This document shows, piece by piece, positions 33,971 through 45,400 of a DNA stretch of 64,000 nt. Source of the DNA: Echinometra lucunter. Lineage: Eukaryota > Echinodermata > Echinoidea > Camarodonta > Echinometridae. The position numbers were made by a program, and so were the translations under genes. The stretch lies in contig JAPZVO010000022.1 of assembly GCA_029962745.1 (NCBI GenBank), positions 864,423 through 928,422 of the forward strand, read 5' to 3'. A model generated the notes under the pieces. That model searched no databases. It was not told the origin of the DNA and saw only the letters and a list, made by a program, of their open reading frames with translations. Each line of letters starts with the position of its first letter. Position 1 is the stretch's first letter.

Positions 33971-34111
33971 CACTGCAAAAACGGTGGTGTTCAATTGGTG
34001 TTAAATCAACACCACTGGTGTTTATATAGGACAACACCACCATCAGAGTTGTCCTATATAAACACCAGTGTTGTTAATTTAACACCAATTTAACACCACC
34101 GTTTTGCAGTG
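33971..34111. mobile_element. Fully palindromic MITE of 141 bp
   Basis: The left half CACTGCAAAAACGGTGGTGT... is mirrored by the right half ending ACACCACCGTTTTGCAGTG. The halves pair almost to the centre, around CCACCATCAGAG. TA flanks both ends (TA|CACTGC and GCAGTG|TA), fitting a TA duplication. Confidence 0.85.
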
Positions 34112-34137
34112 TACTTTCTTGTATTCCCTACACTTAC

Positions 34138-36790
34138 CCTGATTTGCCTCGCTCGCTGCGCTCGCTCTTATAGATGCAGGATGGTTTCGCCTTTCTGGCA
34201 AGTAGACAATCATATACATAATTTAGATATCTTATATGTTGAAATGTATTTTTATGAAGAATAATCACTTCAACCATGGAAAAGAGTATATATATATATA
34301 TTTTTCCTCGCTCGCTTCGCACGCTCGTATAATATTTAGATACAGAATGGTTTTTGAAAGCCAATGAATTCGGCAAGCGATGTGACCGAATATATGATTT
34401 AGATAATTTTACTGGCCTAAGTGTATTTGGACGAAATAACATTAAAAAAGAGTGTATATTTTCCTCTTTCGCTTCGCCCGCTCGTATGATATTTAGATAC
34501 AGGATGGTTTTTGAAAGCAAATGAATTGGGCAAGCGAGGTGACCAAATATATAATTTAGATTCCTTTCGGTCCATCATGTATTTGATGAAGAATAATCAC
34601 CTCAACCATGAAAAGATGTATTTTTCCTCGCTCGCTCGTTTAATATTTAGATACAGGATGGTTTTGAAAATTTGAGCAAGTGAGGTGACCAAATGTATAA
34701 TTTAGATACCTTTCGGCCCTTCGTGTATTTTGATGAAGAATAATCACTTCAACCATGGAAGGAGTATACATATTTTTCCTCGCTCACTTCGCTCTCTCGT
34801 ATAATATTTAGATACAGGATGGTTTTTGTAGGCGAATTAATTCGGCAAGCGAGGTGACCAAATATATGATTTAGATATTTTACTGGCCTAAGTGTATTTA
34901 AACGAAATAACATGGGAGTATGCATATTTTTCCTCGCTCACTTCGTTCGCTCGTATAATATTTAGATACAGGATGGTTTTTGAAAGCGAATGAATTCGGC
35001 AAGCGAAGTGACCAAATATATGATTTAGATATTTTACTGGCCTAAGTGTATTTGGACGAAATAACATGAAAAAGAGTGAACATTTTTACCTCGCTCGTAT
35101 AATATTCAGATACGGGATCGTTTAGCAATAACAGAAGAATCGGGCAAGCGAGGTGGCCAAATATATAATTTAGATACCTTTTGATACCCATCGTGTATTT
35201 TGATGAAAAATAATCACTTCAACCATGAAAAAAAGATATACATTTTTCCTCGCTCGCTCGCTTCGCTCGCTCGTATAATATTTAGATACAGGATCGTTTT
35301 TGAAAGGCAATAAATTCGGCAAGCGAGGTGGCTGATTTAGATATTTTACTGGCCTAAGTGTATTTGGACGAAATAACATGAAAAGGGGTGTATATTTTTC
35401 CTCGCTTGCTTCGTTCACTCGTATAATATTTAGATACAGCATGGTTTTTGAAAGCAAATGAAATGGGCAAGCGAGGTGACCAAATATATATTTTAGATAC
35501 CTTTCGGCCCATCGTGTATTTTGATGAAGAATATAATCACTTCAAACATGGAAAGGAGTATATATATTCTTCCTCGCGCTTCGCACGCTCGTGTAATATT
35601 TAGATACAGGATGGTTTTTGAAAGCCAATGAATTCGGCAAGCGACGTGCCCGAATATATGATTTAGATATCTTACTGGCCTAGTTGTATTTGGACGAAAT
35701 AACATGAAAAAGAGTGTATATTTTTTTCTCGCTCGCTTCGCTAGCTCGTATGATATTTAGATACAGGATGGTTTTTGAAAGCGAATGAATTGGGCACGCG
35801 AGCTGACCAAATATATAATTTAGATACCTTCCGGCCCTTCGTGTATTTTGATGAAGAATAATCACTTCAATCATGGAAAGATATATAGATATTTTCCGCT
35901 CTCGCTTCGCTCGCTCGTATGATATTTAGATACAGGATGGTTTTTGAAAGTGAATGAATTCGGCAAGCAGGATGACCAAATATATAATTTAGATACCTTC
36001 CGGCCCTTCGTGTATTTTGATGAAGAATAATCACTTCAATCATGGAAAGATATATAGATATTTTCCGCGCTCGCTTCGCTCGCTCGTATGATATTTAGAT
36101 ACAGGATGGTTTTTGAAAGCGAATGAATTGGGCACGCGAGGTGACCAAATGTATAATTTAAATACCTTTCGGCCCTTTTGATGAAGAATAATCACTTCAA
36201 TCATGGAAAGATATATTTTTTCCGCGCTCGCTTCGCTCGCTCGTATGATATTTAGATACAGGATGGTTTTTGAAAGCCAATGAATTCGGTAAGCGATGTG
36301 ACCGAATATATGATTTAGATATCTAATACTGGCCTACGTGTATTTTGACGAAATAACATGAAAAAAGGGTGTATATTTTTCCCTCGCTCGCTGAGCTCCG
36401 TCGTATAATATTCAGATACGGGATCGTTTTAGAATAACAGTAGAATTGGGCAAGAGAGGTGACAAATATAAATTTAGATATCTTATAGGCCCATCGTATA
36501 TTGTGACTTAGAATTGTCACTTTTACCATGATAAGGAATATGTATATTTTTCCTCGCTCGCAAGCGAGGTGACCGAAGGCTATGATTTAGATATCTTATT
36601 GGTCAAAATGTATTTTGATGGCGAAATAACATGAAAAAGAGAGTATATTTTTTTCTCGCTTGCTGCGCTCGCTCGCTCGTATTATATATCGTGTAGGCCC
36701 ATCTTGTATTTCGATGAAGAATCATCACTTTTGAAATGAAAAGGAGCATTATTTTCTGCGCATGCTCATATAAAGTCACCAAATCTGGTT
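34138..36790. repeat. CGAGCGAG-core satellite array, unit about 160 bp
   Basis: About 15 units at 145-175 bp spacing. Each has a CTCGCTCGCTTCGCTCGCTCG-type palindrome, TATAATATTTAGATACAGGA, GGCAAGCGAGGTGACCAAAT, ATGATTTAGATAT and a GTGTATTTTGATGAAGAATA or GACGAAATAACATG segment. Alternating sub-types suggest a two-unit higher-order pattern. The array continues into 36790-37028, which matches the right end of hAT copy A. Short frames repeated through it are products of the unit. Confidence 0.9.
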
Positions 36791-36942
36791 GAAATTGAAT
36801 GAAAATGTGTAGGAGAGACGAAGGAAAATGTGATAGAGGCACACAGTTGAAAGTGACCCATGGGCTTTATACGGTTGAAGTAATAGACGTTGGTCGTCGG
36901 TAATCGGTGGCAATGTTTGTCGGTAATCAGTGGCCTCTCTAC

Positions 36943-37001
<59 letters not shown>

Positions 37002-37028
37002 ACTAAAAGAGTTCTAGCGACGCCCCTG
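36790..37028 (+). mobile_element. hAT-like right end bordering the satellite array
   Basis: GAGACGAAGGAAAATGTGAT through GTCGGTAATCAGTGGCCTCT is nearly identical to 13010-13130, followed by a 58-base poly-C run (36944-37001) and an end resembling CTAGCTACGCCCCTG (here TCTAGCGACGCCCCTG). The corresponding left end was not found upstream of 34138, so the array may be a truncated or expanded copy. Confidence 0.75.
36944..37001. repeat. 58-base poly-C run
   Basis: Uninterrupted C homopolymer, the longest in the window. Its length may not be exact given sequencing limits at homopolymers. Confidence 0.9.
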
Positions 37029-37214
37029 GCTAACATACAATTCATCACGCCAAACCCCCGTAATTAAAAAACGATACAGGATTCTATTTCAGATGATTTT
37101 TTTCTTTAAATCATGAACCTTTTCTTCCTTTTCCAAATGATGAATATTCGGGACATTTTACCAATTAAACGGTAACGATATATATTTTTTGTCTTCTCTT
37201 GTCCAAGAATAATT

Positions 37215-37313
37215 ATGGCATCGCGATCGTACACTCGTCCGAAGCCTGACAAGATACTCAACTCTGGGAAAAAATACTGGGAAAACCTGATATATGTCCA
37301 AGATAAGAAAAAG
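37215..37313 (+). CDS. PH-like gene exon 1
   Basis: Thirty-three codons, MASRSYTRPKPDKILNSGKK onwards, ending phase 0 at AAAAAG|GTAAGT. A pyrimidine-rich CTTCTCTTGTCCAAG lies 7 bp before the ATG and could be an acceptor of a 5' UTR or coding exon upstream. Confidence 0.7.
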
Positions 37314-40300
37314 GTAAGTACATTACTTAGTCATTTTCGTTTTCATGTTGACTAGAGATGGGAAGGTTGTAGGTTTGATCCCATTGAGGCGCCTACTGTT
37401 GGACCCAAAAGGTCACAGACCAGTAATTATTTCCCTATATATAGGGCTATGTGTACATTGATCGAAACAAAATCATAAATAATCAGTGCTTGCAGGCCCG
37501 CAGCCAAAATTTTTCAAGGGGGTGGGGTGTGTAAGTCAAGAAATCGGACCTTTGATACTGTTTGGAAGATAAATGATCTGCAATATAATACCTCAATCTA
37601 TTAGATATCTAAATTAAATATTGTGCCAATTGCTTGGATGCTCTGGATCTGGAGAAAATCCGTTTTCTTACTTTTCAAACTTAATAACTCAAAAGTGTTA
37701 TATTCATTTCAAGCCGAATTGATTCTGAATTATCTTGAGTATGTTGTCGTTTCCTTTGGGTGCAATTTGGTGTCAGTTGATCATTTCAATGATAAATTAT
37801 TGCATTGTGAAAATTGTATTGCTTTCTCAAAAAAAACCCAGAAAATCAATAATCATGTAAACGCATCTATTGTCCATCTTTCGCCTGTTTGCAATTTAAA
37901 CACTGTTAAAAAAAGTTGTTTGAAACTCCCTGCTATGTTTAACCCTAAAAAGACTGGGGTATTTTGGAGGCTGGAAAAACAGCCCCCCCCCCCCCCCCCA
38001 GATCTCGGCTGTTGATTGTCCGATTGCAACCAAATTTGGTTATATGCGATTTTTTTTCGAAGATTTGTGTTTTTATAATTTTTAGGTGTCCACTACAGTC
38101 TAGAAACCCCTGTTCAAGGTTGTTATATGTAAGAAGAAGGTATTCATTGTCAAATTGTGTTACTTCATGTTTGAATTATGTGATACACTTATGCAAATGA
38201 GTAATTAAAAAGAATATATGCATGCCTTCTATCGTTTGCATTATTTCCTTATGTATTTCATCTTTGTTTTTCATTTCTTATGTATTTCTTTGTGTTTTAA
38301 TCTAATGTAGCAGAGAATCCAATGAAAATATAGTTTGAAAACAGTATCTGTAATATTTATTCCAGTCCCCATTGACTTTACACACAAACGAATGCAAAAT
38401 ATCGAATTTTTCTTGACATGCCATGTGAAAACGTGACTTAACTCTGTAATCGTACATGCGGGGCATGCAAATTTAGTATCAAAAGTTGCGCAAAACTCTA
38501 AAAAAAAAAAAAAAAAAAGTCATGAAACGGCAGCGCGAATTCTTTGAAAGTTACAAAATAATCGCAGTTTATGCCGATTGCGAGGCCTAAAAGACCCCCC
38601 CCCCCCCCGTCTTTTTAGGGTTAAAATATGAACCTACCAATAGTTGGTTTTTTTTTTAAATCCCCATATGTTTCCTTAAAGGAGTGTAAAAGGTTATGAC
38701 CTATGCTACATCATACAATTCTTGATAAAATCAGCCGTGTTGAAAAATAGAAACTTCCGCTAAAAGCTCAAAAAAAGGGGGGGGGGATGCAATCAACACA
38801 AACACACAAAAAACAACAACAACAAAGTTTTGTGGATATTAAAAAAGGATCAAATACCTATCAGCTTGGCGGGCACTTCAGTGTTAACATTAGCATGATT
38901 AGGGACACGACAATGTCCTAATTCATCTTAGAGAGAAAACTCTATTCTCATTTAGGAACTAAAACGTATGATAGATCTATTGGTAGCGACTAGGGATGTG
39001 GCAGGCTAATTAAAGTAAAAAGCTTTTGATACAGTCCCTCTTTTTTGCTATATGTACCTATTACAATAACTTCGGGATATGTGCAGAGTTAGATCTTGTC
39101 CAGTTGCCATTGAAGATGAAGATGAAGAGGTGTGAACTCGTGAATATCTGTTGTATGAAAAAATGAAAAAGAATGAAATTTAACAAATATGGGTAAGACA
39201 ATTGGGGCCAGAAGTTTACATACATCTGGTAGAAAAACAGTTTTTCTCAAATTTTCATCATCTTTTGTCGCCCAAACACTTTTATTTTGAATTGAATCAG
39301 ACGAATTGTGTGTCTACTTAATGTTCATGGTTCATATTTCATATATGATACACAATTATTTATATTATCGTTTACTTTATCTATATTTCTGGAAAATCAC
39401 TTGGTCAAAAGTTTACATACGCCCCCTGTTCTACTTATGAAATGCTTTAAAAAGTGGCATTTACAAATTAATGTCTTTCAGGTGGACCTTGTTTTATTTA
39501 AAGGACTCTGGAATGTGATAATGATAGCATGACATTTGAACATTGTTTCCGGAGGCCTTTGAAGCAGGACTGACATTCCGTTCTTACCAAACATACACTA
39601 TGAACATGGCAGACAAAGAAAGCGGACAAAACAAACAACCTCTCATTCTACCCTTCACAATGGTTCTGGTAGTCAAAAGAACATCCCTTCACAGCTATTA
39701 TGTTTCATCATGTAGTTCCAGGTGAATATGCATGTGACACCTGTTCCACATATTTCAGACAATAGCAGTGAAGGGATGTTCTTTTGACTACCAGAACCAT
39801 TGTGAAGGGTAGAATGAAGGGTTGTTTATTTTGTCCGCTTTCTTTGTCCGTCATGTTCATAGTGATAACCAGAAACTGACTTGACAAATTGACTGTTATC
39901 TATGTGAATAGATTAGAGTCCAAGACTTGACCAAAATTTACTGTAGTGATCCCCAGTTGATATATACAGCTAACACCAATGACTGCTGATCAGCATTGCA
40001 ACATTAGCACTATATTGGAAAGTCTAAGGAGTATACAGTCGACCTCAGGTAGCGATTCATTGATTTACACAAGAGAGGCTCCTCTTTAGGAGTAATATTC
40101 AAGACTCTCAGCATACCTTGGGCTTCTGTATAAACCATCAGATACAAGGTTAACATTCTTGGGACATTACAGACTCTACCAAGATCAGGTAGAAAGCGGA
40201 AACTCACCTGAACAGCAGAACGCAGATTTGTATGCACAGTTCAGTTTAACCCATGGATGACAGAGACATTTGCCAGGATCCAGAGGCTTCAGGAAGCAAG

Positions 40301-41592
40301 GTAGCAACCTTTAACATCAAGCAGATTGTCCATCATTATGGTCTGAGAGGCTGCAAGGCAAGGGAGAAGCCCCTGCTCCAAGACCAGCACCGGAAAAACC
40401 CCCCAAAATTATTGAGGATCTGCTTGATGTTAGGGGGATACCTTGCTTCCTGAAGCTTCTGGATCCTGGCAAATGCCTCTTTGTCATCCATGGGTTAGGC
40501 TGAACTGTGTGAACAAGTCTGTGTTCCGCTGTTCACTTTCTACCTGATCTTGGTAGAGTCTGTACTGTCCCAAGAATGCTTACCTTGTGTCTAACGGTTT
40601 ATACAGATGCCTAAGGTATGCTGAGAGTCTTAGATATTACTCTAAAAAAGGAGCCCGTCTTGTGTAAATCAACGACTCACTGTCTGAGGTCTTCCCTATA
40701 CTCCTTAGACTTTCCAATATATATAGTGCTAATGTTGCAATGCTGATCAACAATCATTGGTGTTAGCTGTATGGACTCCAACTGGGGATCACTACAGTAA
40801 CTGTTGGTCACGTTTTGGACTCTAATCTATTCACACAGACAACAGTCATTTCATCAAGTCAGTTTCTGGTTATGTTGGGTAAGGAGGGGAATGTCATTCC
40901 TGCTTCAAAAGCCTCCGGAAGCAATATTCAAACGTCATACTATCATTATCATATTCCAGAGTCCTTTAAATAACATAAGGTCCACCTGAAAGCCATCATT
41001 AATTTGATAACACCATTATTTAGAACATTTTTCAACTACAAGAGGGGGATATATGTAAACTTTTGACCCAGTGATTTTTCAGAAATACCGATAATATGAA
41101 CCATAATATATATGTAATTGTGTATCATACATGAAATATAAAGCATGAGCATAAGGTACACATACACTTTGTCTGATTTAATTAGAAATGAAGCTGTTAG
41201 GGCAACAAAAGATGATGAGAATTTGAGAAAAACTGTCTTTCTGCCAGGTGTATGTGAACTTCTGGCCCCAACTATATATAAGATACAAATTCATAAACAG
41301 GTGTTAATTATAGCAAAATTAAGCTATATGCACGATTGGACCCAATGAATATATCTGTCCACAAACTGTCTTCTGGAAGGGCCTACTCAACTACAGCAGC
41401 TCCTTCACAGAATAATTAATCAGTGATGTAGAATTACAACCTCAGAAACTTTCAAATCCAAGTTAAATTGTATCTGATAATGCATTCAACTTGACACAGG
41501 ACATTCATGAGGATTGTCCTAATATCTCTTCTATATTTGTGCCCGGGGAAATAAAAAGATTTTTTTTTTGCTAGATTGCTTTATAGACTGTC

Positions 41593-41635
<43 letters not shown>

Positions 41636-42426
41636 ATTATTATTATTATTATTATTATCATCATTATTATTATTATTATTATTATCATCATCATCATTAT
41701 TATTATTATTATTATTATCATTATCATCGTCATCGTCATTGTTGTTAATATTATCATTTATTGGCATAGATCTAGACCTATCAACAGCAAATTTATTCAT
41801 ACAGCCTACCTCTCCAAACTTCAGCAAGTTCTTTTTTCCTCTCTGGATTTGTCTCCATAGAATCTATTTTATTGGAGAAGAAAAGCACCATCCTGAATAG
41901 AAAGGGAAAAATGGTTCAATTAGTTATATATCTAGCTAGAATCTAGACAAGCTGTCGTCACTCAGTACAGTCACTATGATGTATGCTTCGTGCTCAACCC
42001 TTACACTGGAGAAAAAATGAGGAAAAAAAATCAAGCTAGCAAAAAAAAAGACTAAAATTTATGAGTCAAACATGATGAACAGAAGGTAGCTGTCATTGAA
42101 CATCGAAGTCGTAATCGAGATTTTCTGCTGTCTGACGTGATTGAAATTCAGTAAGAGATGTGATACGTAACACTGTTAGTGATTATTTCGTGACAGTTTG
42201 ACGCAGATTTGCTCTGTGTAACGTTAGTACTAGATTAGCAACGATCTTCGCTAGGTCTAGTTCTAGACCTGTCTTGACTATATCTACAACTGAATACGAT
42301 AGTGACTGGGTCTAACAACAGTAACAATAACAGATTTTTCAAAATAAAAGGGGGATAAGATTTAACCATTATCCATTAACCATTAACCATTGATTATCAT
42401 TATCATTATTATTATCATCATCATCT

Positions 42427-42491
<65 letters not shown>

Positions 42492-45400
42492 TTTGTCATT
42501 ATCATCGTCATCGTCATTGTTGTTAATATTATCATTTATTGGCATAGATCTAGACCTATCAACAGCAAATTTATTCATACAGCCTACCTCTCCAAACTTC
42601 AGCAAGTTCTTTTTTCCTCTCTGGATTTGTCTCCATAGAATCTATTTTATTGGAGAAGAAAAGCACCATCCTGAATAGAAAGGGAAAAAATGGTTCAATT
42701 AGTTATATTTCTAGCTAGAATCTAGACAAGCTGTCGTCACTCAGTACAGTCACTATGATGTATGCTTCGTTCTCAACCCTTACACTGGAGAAAAAATGAG
42801 GGGAAAAAAATCAAGCTAGCAAAAAAAAAAAAAAAACTAAAATTTATGAGTCAAACATGAAGAACAGAAGGTAGCTGTCATTGAACATCGAAGTCGTAAT
42901 CGAGATTTTCTGCTGTCTGACGTGATTGAAATTCAGTAAGAGATGTGATACGTAACACTGTTAGTGATTATTTCGTGACAGTTTGACGCAGATTTGCTCA
43001 ACTAACGCTACATCGAGATATGATCTGTGTAACGTTAGTACTAGGCCTAAGATTTGTAGGAAAGATTAGCAACGATCTTCGCTAGGTCTATTTCTAGGTC
43101 TTGACTATATCTACAACTGAATACGATAGTGGACTGGGTCTAACAACAGTAACAATAACAGATTTTTCCAAATAAAAGGGGGATAAGATTTAACCATTAT
43201 CCATTAACCATTAACCATTGATTATCAATATGTATATTTCTTTTGTAATATGTTTGCTTTTTTATGATGAAATGAAATGAATGAATTGAATTGAATTGAA
43301 CGAAGGTTTAAACCTTACCCACGGTTTAAACCTTTGTAAATTCGGGCTTGTAAATTGGTGCTCCAAAGTATTATGTGCGGGCAAGCTTGTATCCGATAAA
43401 CGGGACGATGATGCTGCTGCTGATGATGATCAGATGATGTGCAAATAAAAATCACAATAATACTGATGATAGCCGAATATCCTCTGATATGCACTTTATA
43501 CCATTTAGGCTGACAACTGGCATACTAGACACGCTTACCTTGCAGAACTTGAGAAAGTGGTCTATCTGCTCACATACTCAAAGGAACCAACACTGAGTAG
43601 CAAAAATCAGAAGCCCAAAGAATACTGGGCCTTGTACACTGTGGTCGAGGGAATGGCACCCCGAGGATTCTCAAAAGTTGACGATCACGAAGACACCGCC
43701 ATGTCTACAGTCTGTTTACAAACTCAGGATCCCGAAGGGGTCCACTTTGTCGGACTTAAAAATAAGTAAGTAAAAGGAGGGTGGATAATTATGGTTTTTG
43801 CACGAGGCGATAACATGAGTTTTAGGACACATAAATTTACTTCAATACATCTGCTTCACTATTTAGGAAACAACTTTAGGAGATGATAATGAGGTTTGCA
43901 TCACAAATTTTGCATATTTTTTGTACACATGATAATTTATGCATATCTAGTTCGGGCATAGATTTTGGACGAGAGATTGTACCCAGACTTGGTATGAGTT
44001 TTGTTGGACAATGCTTGAAGGATGACTGCACAGGGATCCACTTATATCAATTGTATTTTGACGTTATATGCTCATGCTTGGCACCATTTTGAATAATGAC
44101 GTCGAAACCCTTTATCTGGAATCAACAAACTGTTTCAGTGAGCATTCACATGACCCTCTAATGCACGATGCCCCTCTATAATAATTACCAAACATATTCA
44201 TTTTTCCCTAGATAAATTTTGAAGCTGACTTTTAGTATAATTCAGATACTAAAGACATATTCATTACAAATCATTACAGAAATAATGTGCATCCGCCATT
44301 AGGACCGGAATTGCACCAAAAGGGTGGTTTCTTTATTGCACTAAGTTTATTTTTTCACCCGTAATAACCCCGTAAAACTTAAAAGATATTCAATACCGTG
44401 AATACTGATTAATGATATGAATCTTGCCCTCTGACACGTGTCGAGTCATATTACGTTACTGTCCAATAGATGACCTAAATTTAAATCTTTAACAGTGTTT
44501 GCAAAAGTTTTCAAGCGATGCTCAGGAAAATTATTTGGGAGAGTAATCCAGTACTGCCTTTAGTGATATTTTTGGTTAATTATGCCTCCGCCTATAGAAG
44601 CTGGTACTGGAAGCATTAGTTTTGGGGTGTCCGTCCCACTTTTTTCCTAATAACGCAATATCAAAAGAACTCTTTTGAGGTAGAATATGTTGGGATATGT
44701 AGGTCAAAGTTGACATGGTCATAAATATGTTTATATGCAGTTAAATACATTGAAGCTGGAATAACACGAGAACCACTGAACAGATTTTAGACATGGATTT
44801 ATTTGGTATGTGCATGCAAGAATGAACTGATTAGACTATGCCTACAAGAGGTTGGGTTCGAAGTGTCAGAACAATACATGTATTTCAAATTATTCAAAAA
44901 TTTTGTATTTCCATACCATCTTTGGAACTATGGCAAGGATTTTAGTTAAAAAATGAGTGAAACATATTTAGGTGCCAAGAAATAAAAATGATTAGTATGC
45001 AGCTTTTTGTTGAGATGTGCAGTCTAATTTTGGCTTTGCATGATTTGTGCCTGAATTGGTATAAAATCATGTATCCCATTTGTATATTTTCATGTCTTGT
45101 AAGTATAATGGAATATTTGGCAAAGTGGTGACTTTCATCATCATCTGTTCCAAACCAGATCAAATGATTTGTATGGCATCATTTGAATTTTTTTAGGTAT
45201 TTAGCATGATGTGTTTAATGGTAAAAGTCATTAACTTTCGTCTTTAAAGGCAGGCATGAGCAAAGAATGTGTATTTCTTATTTGAAAATTTAGGTATTGG
45301 GTTATGTTAATTCCATGATGGATACGTTCGAAAAGTGTAAATTTTTTCAGTTTTGGTCAACTGCTCAAAGTGTCAGTTTTATCCCTTCTGGTGAACTGCA

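Larger units (their letters stand above)
39200..41273. mobile_element. Tc1-like fold-back element with IR/DR termini
   Basis: The outer ends are TTGGGGCCAGAAGTTTACAT and its inverse complement (about 41247-41272). An inner direct copy, GGTCAAAAGTTTACATACGC, lies about 195 bp inside each end (39402 and 41041-41067). That IR/DR layout and the AAGTTTACATAC core are hallmarks of Tc1 elements of the Sleeping Beauty type. Both arms (about 39200-40360 and 40400-41273) mirror each other to the centre, which holds a transposase remnant. TA-rich flanks fit. It cannot be autonomous. Confidence 0.88.

Noticed and set aside
37623..38015. 130-codon frame in intron 1
   Set aside because: It runs into a piggyBac-like MITE and its poly-C, and shows no domain or gene-like codon use.
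41531..41900. Poly-Ile, poly-Leu and poly-Asn frames
   Set aside because: Translation of an (ATT)n microsatellite.
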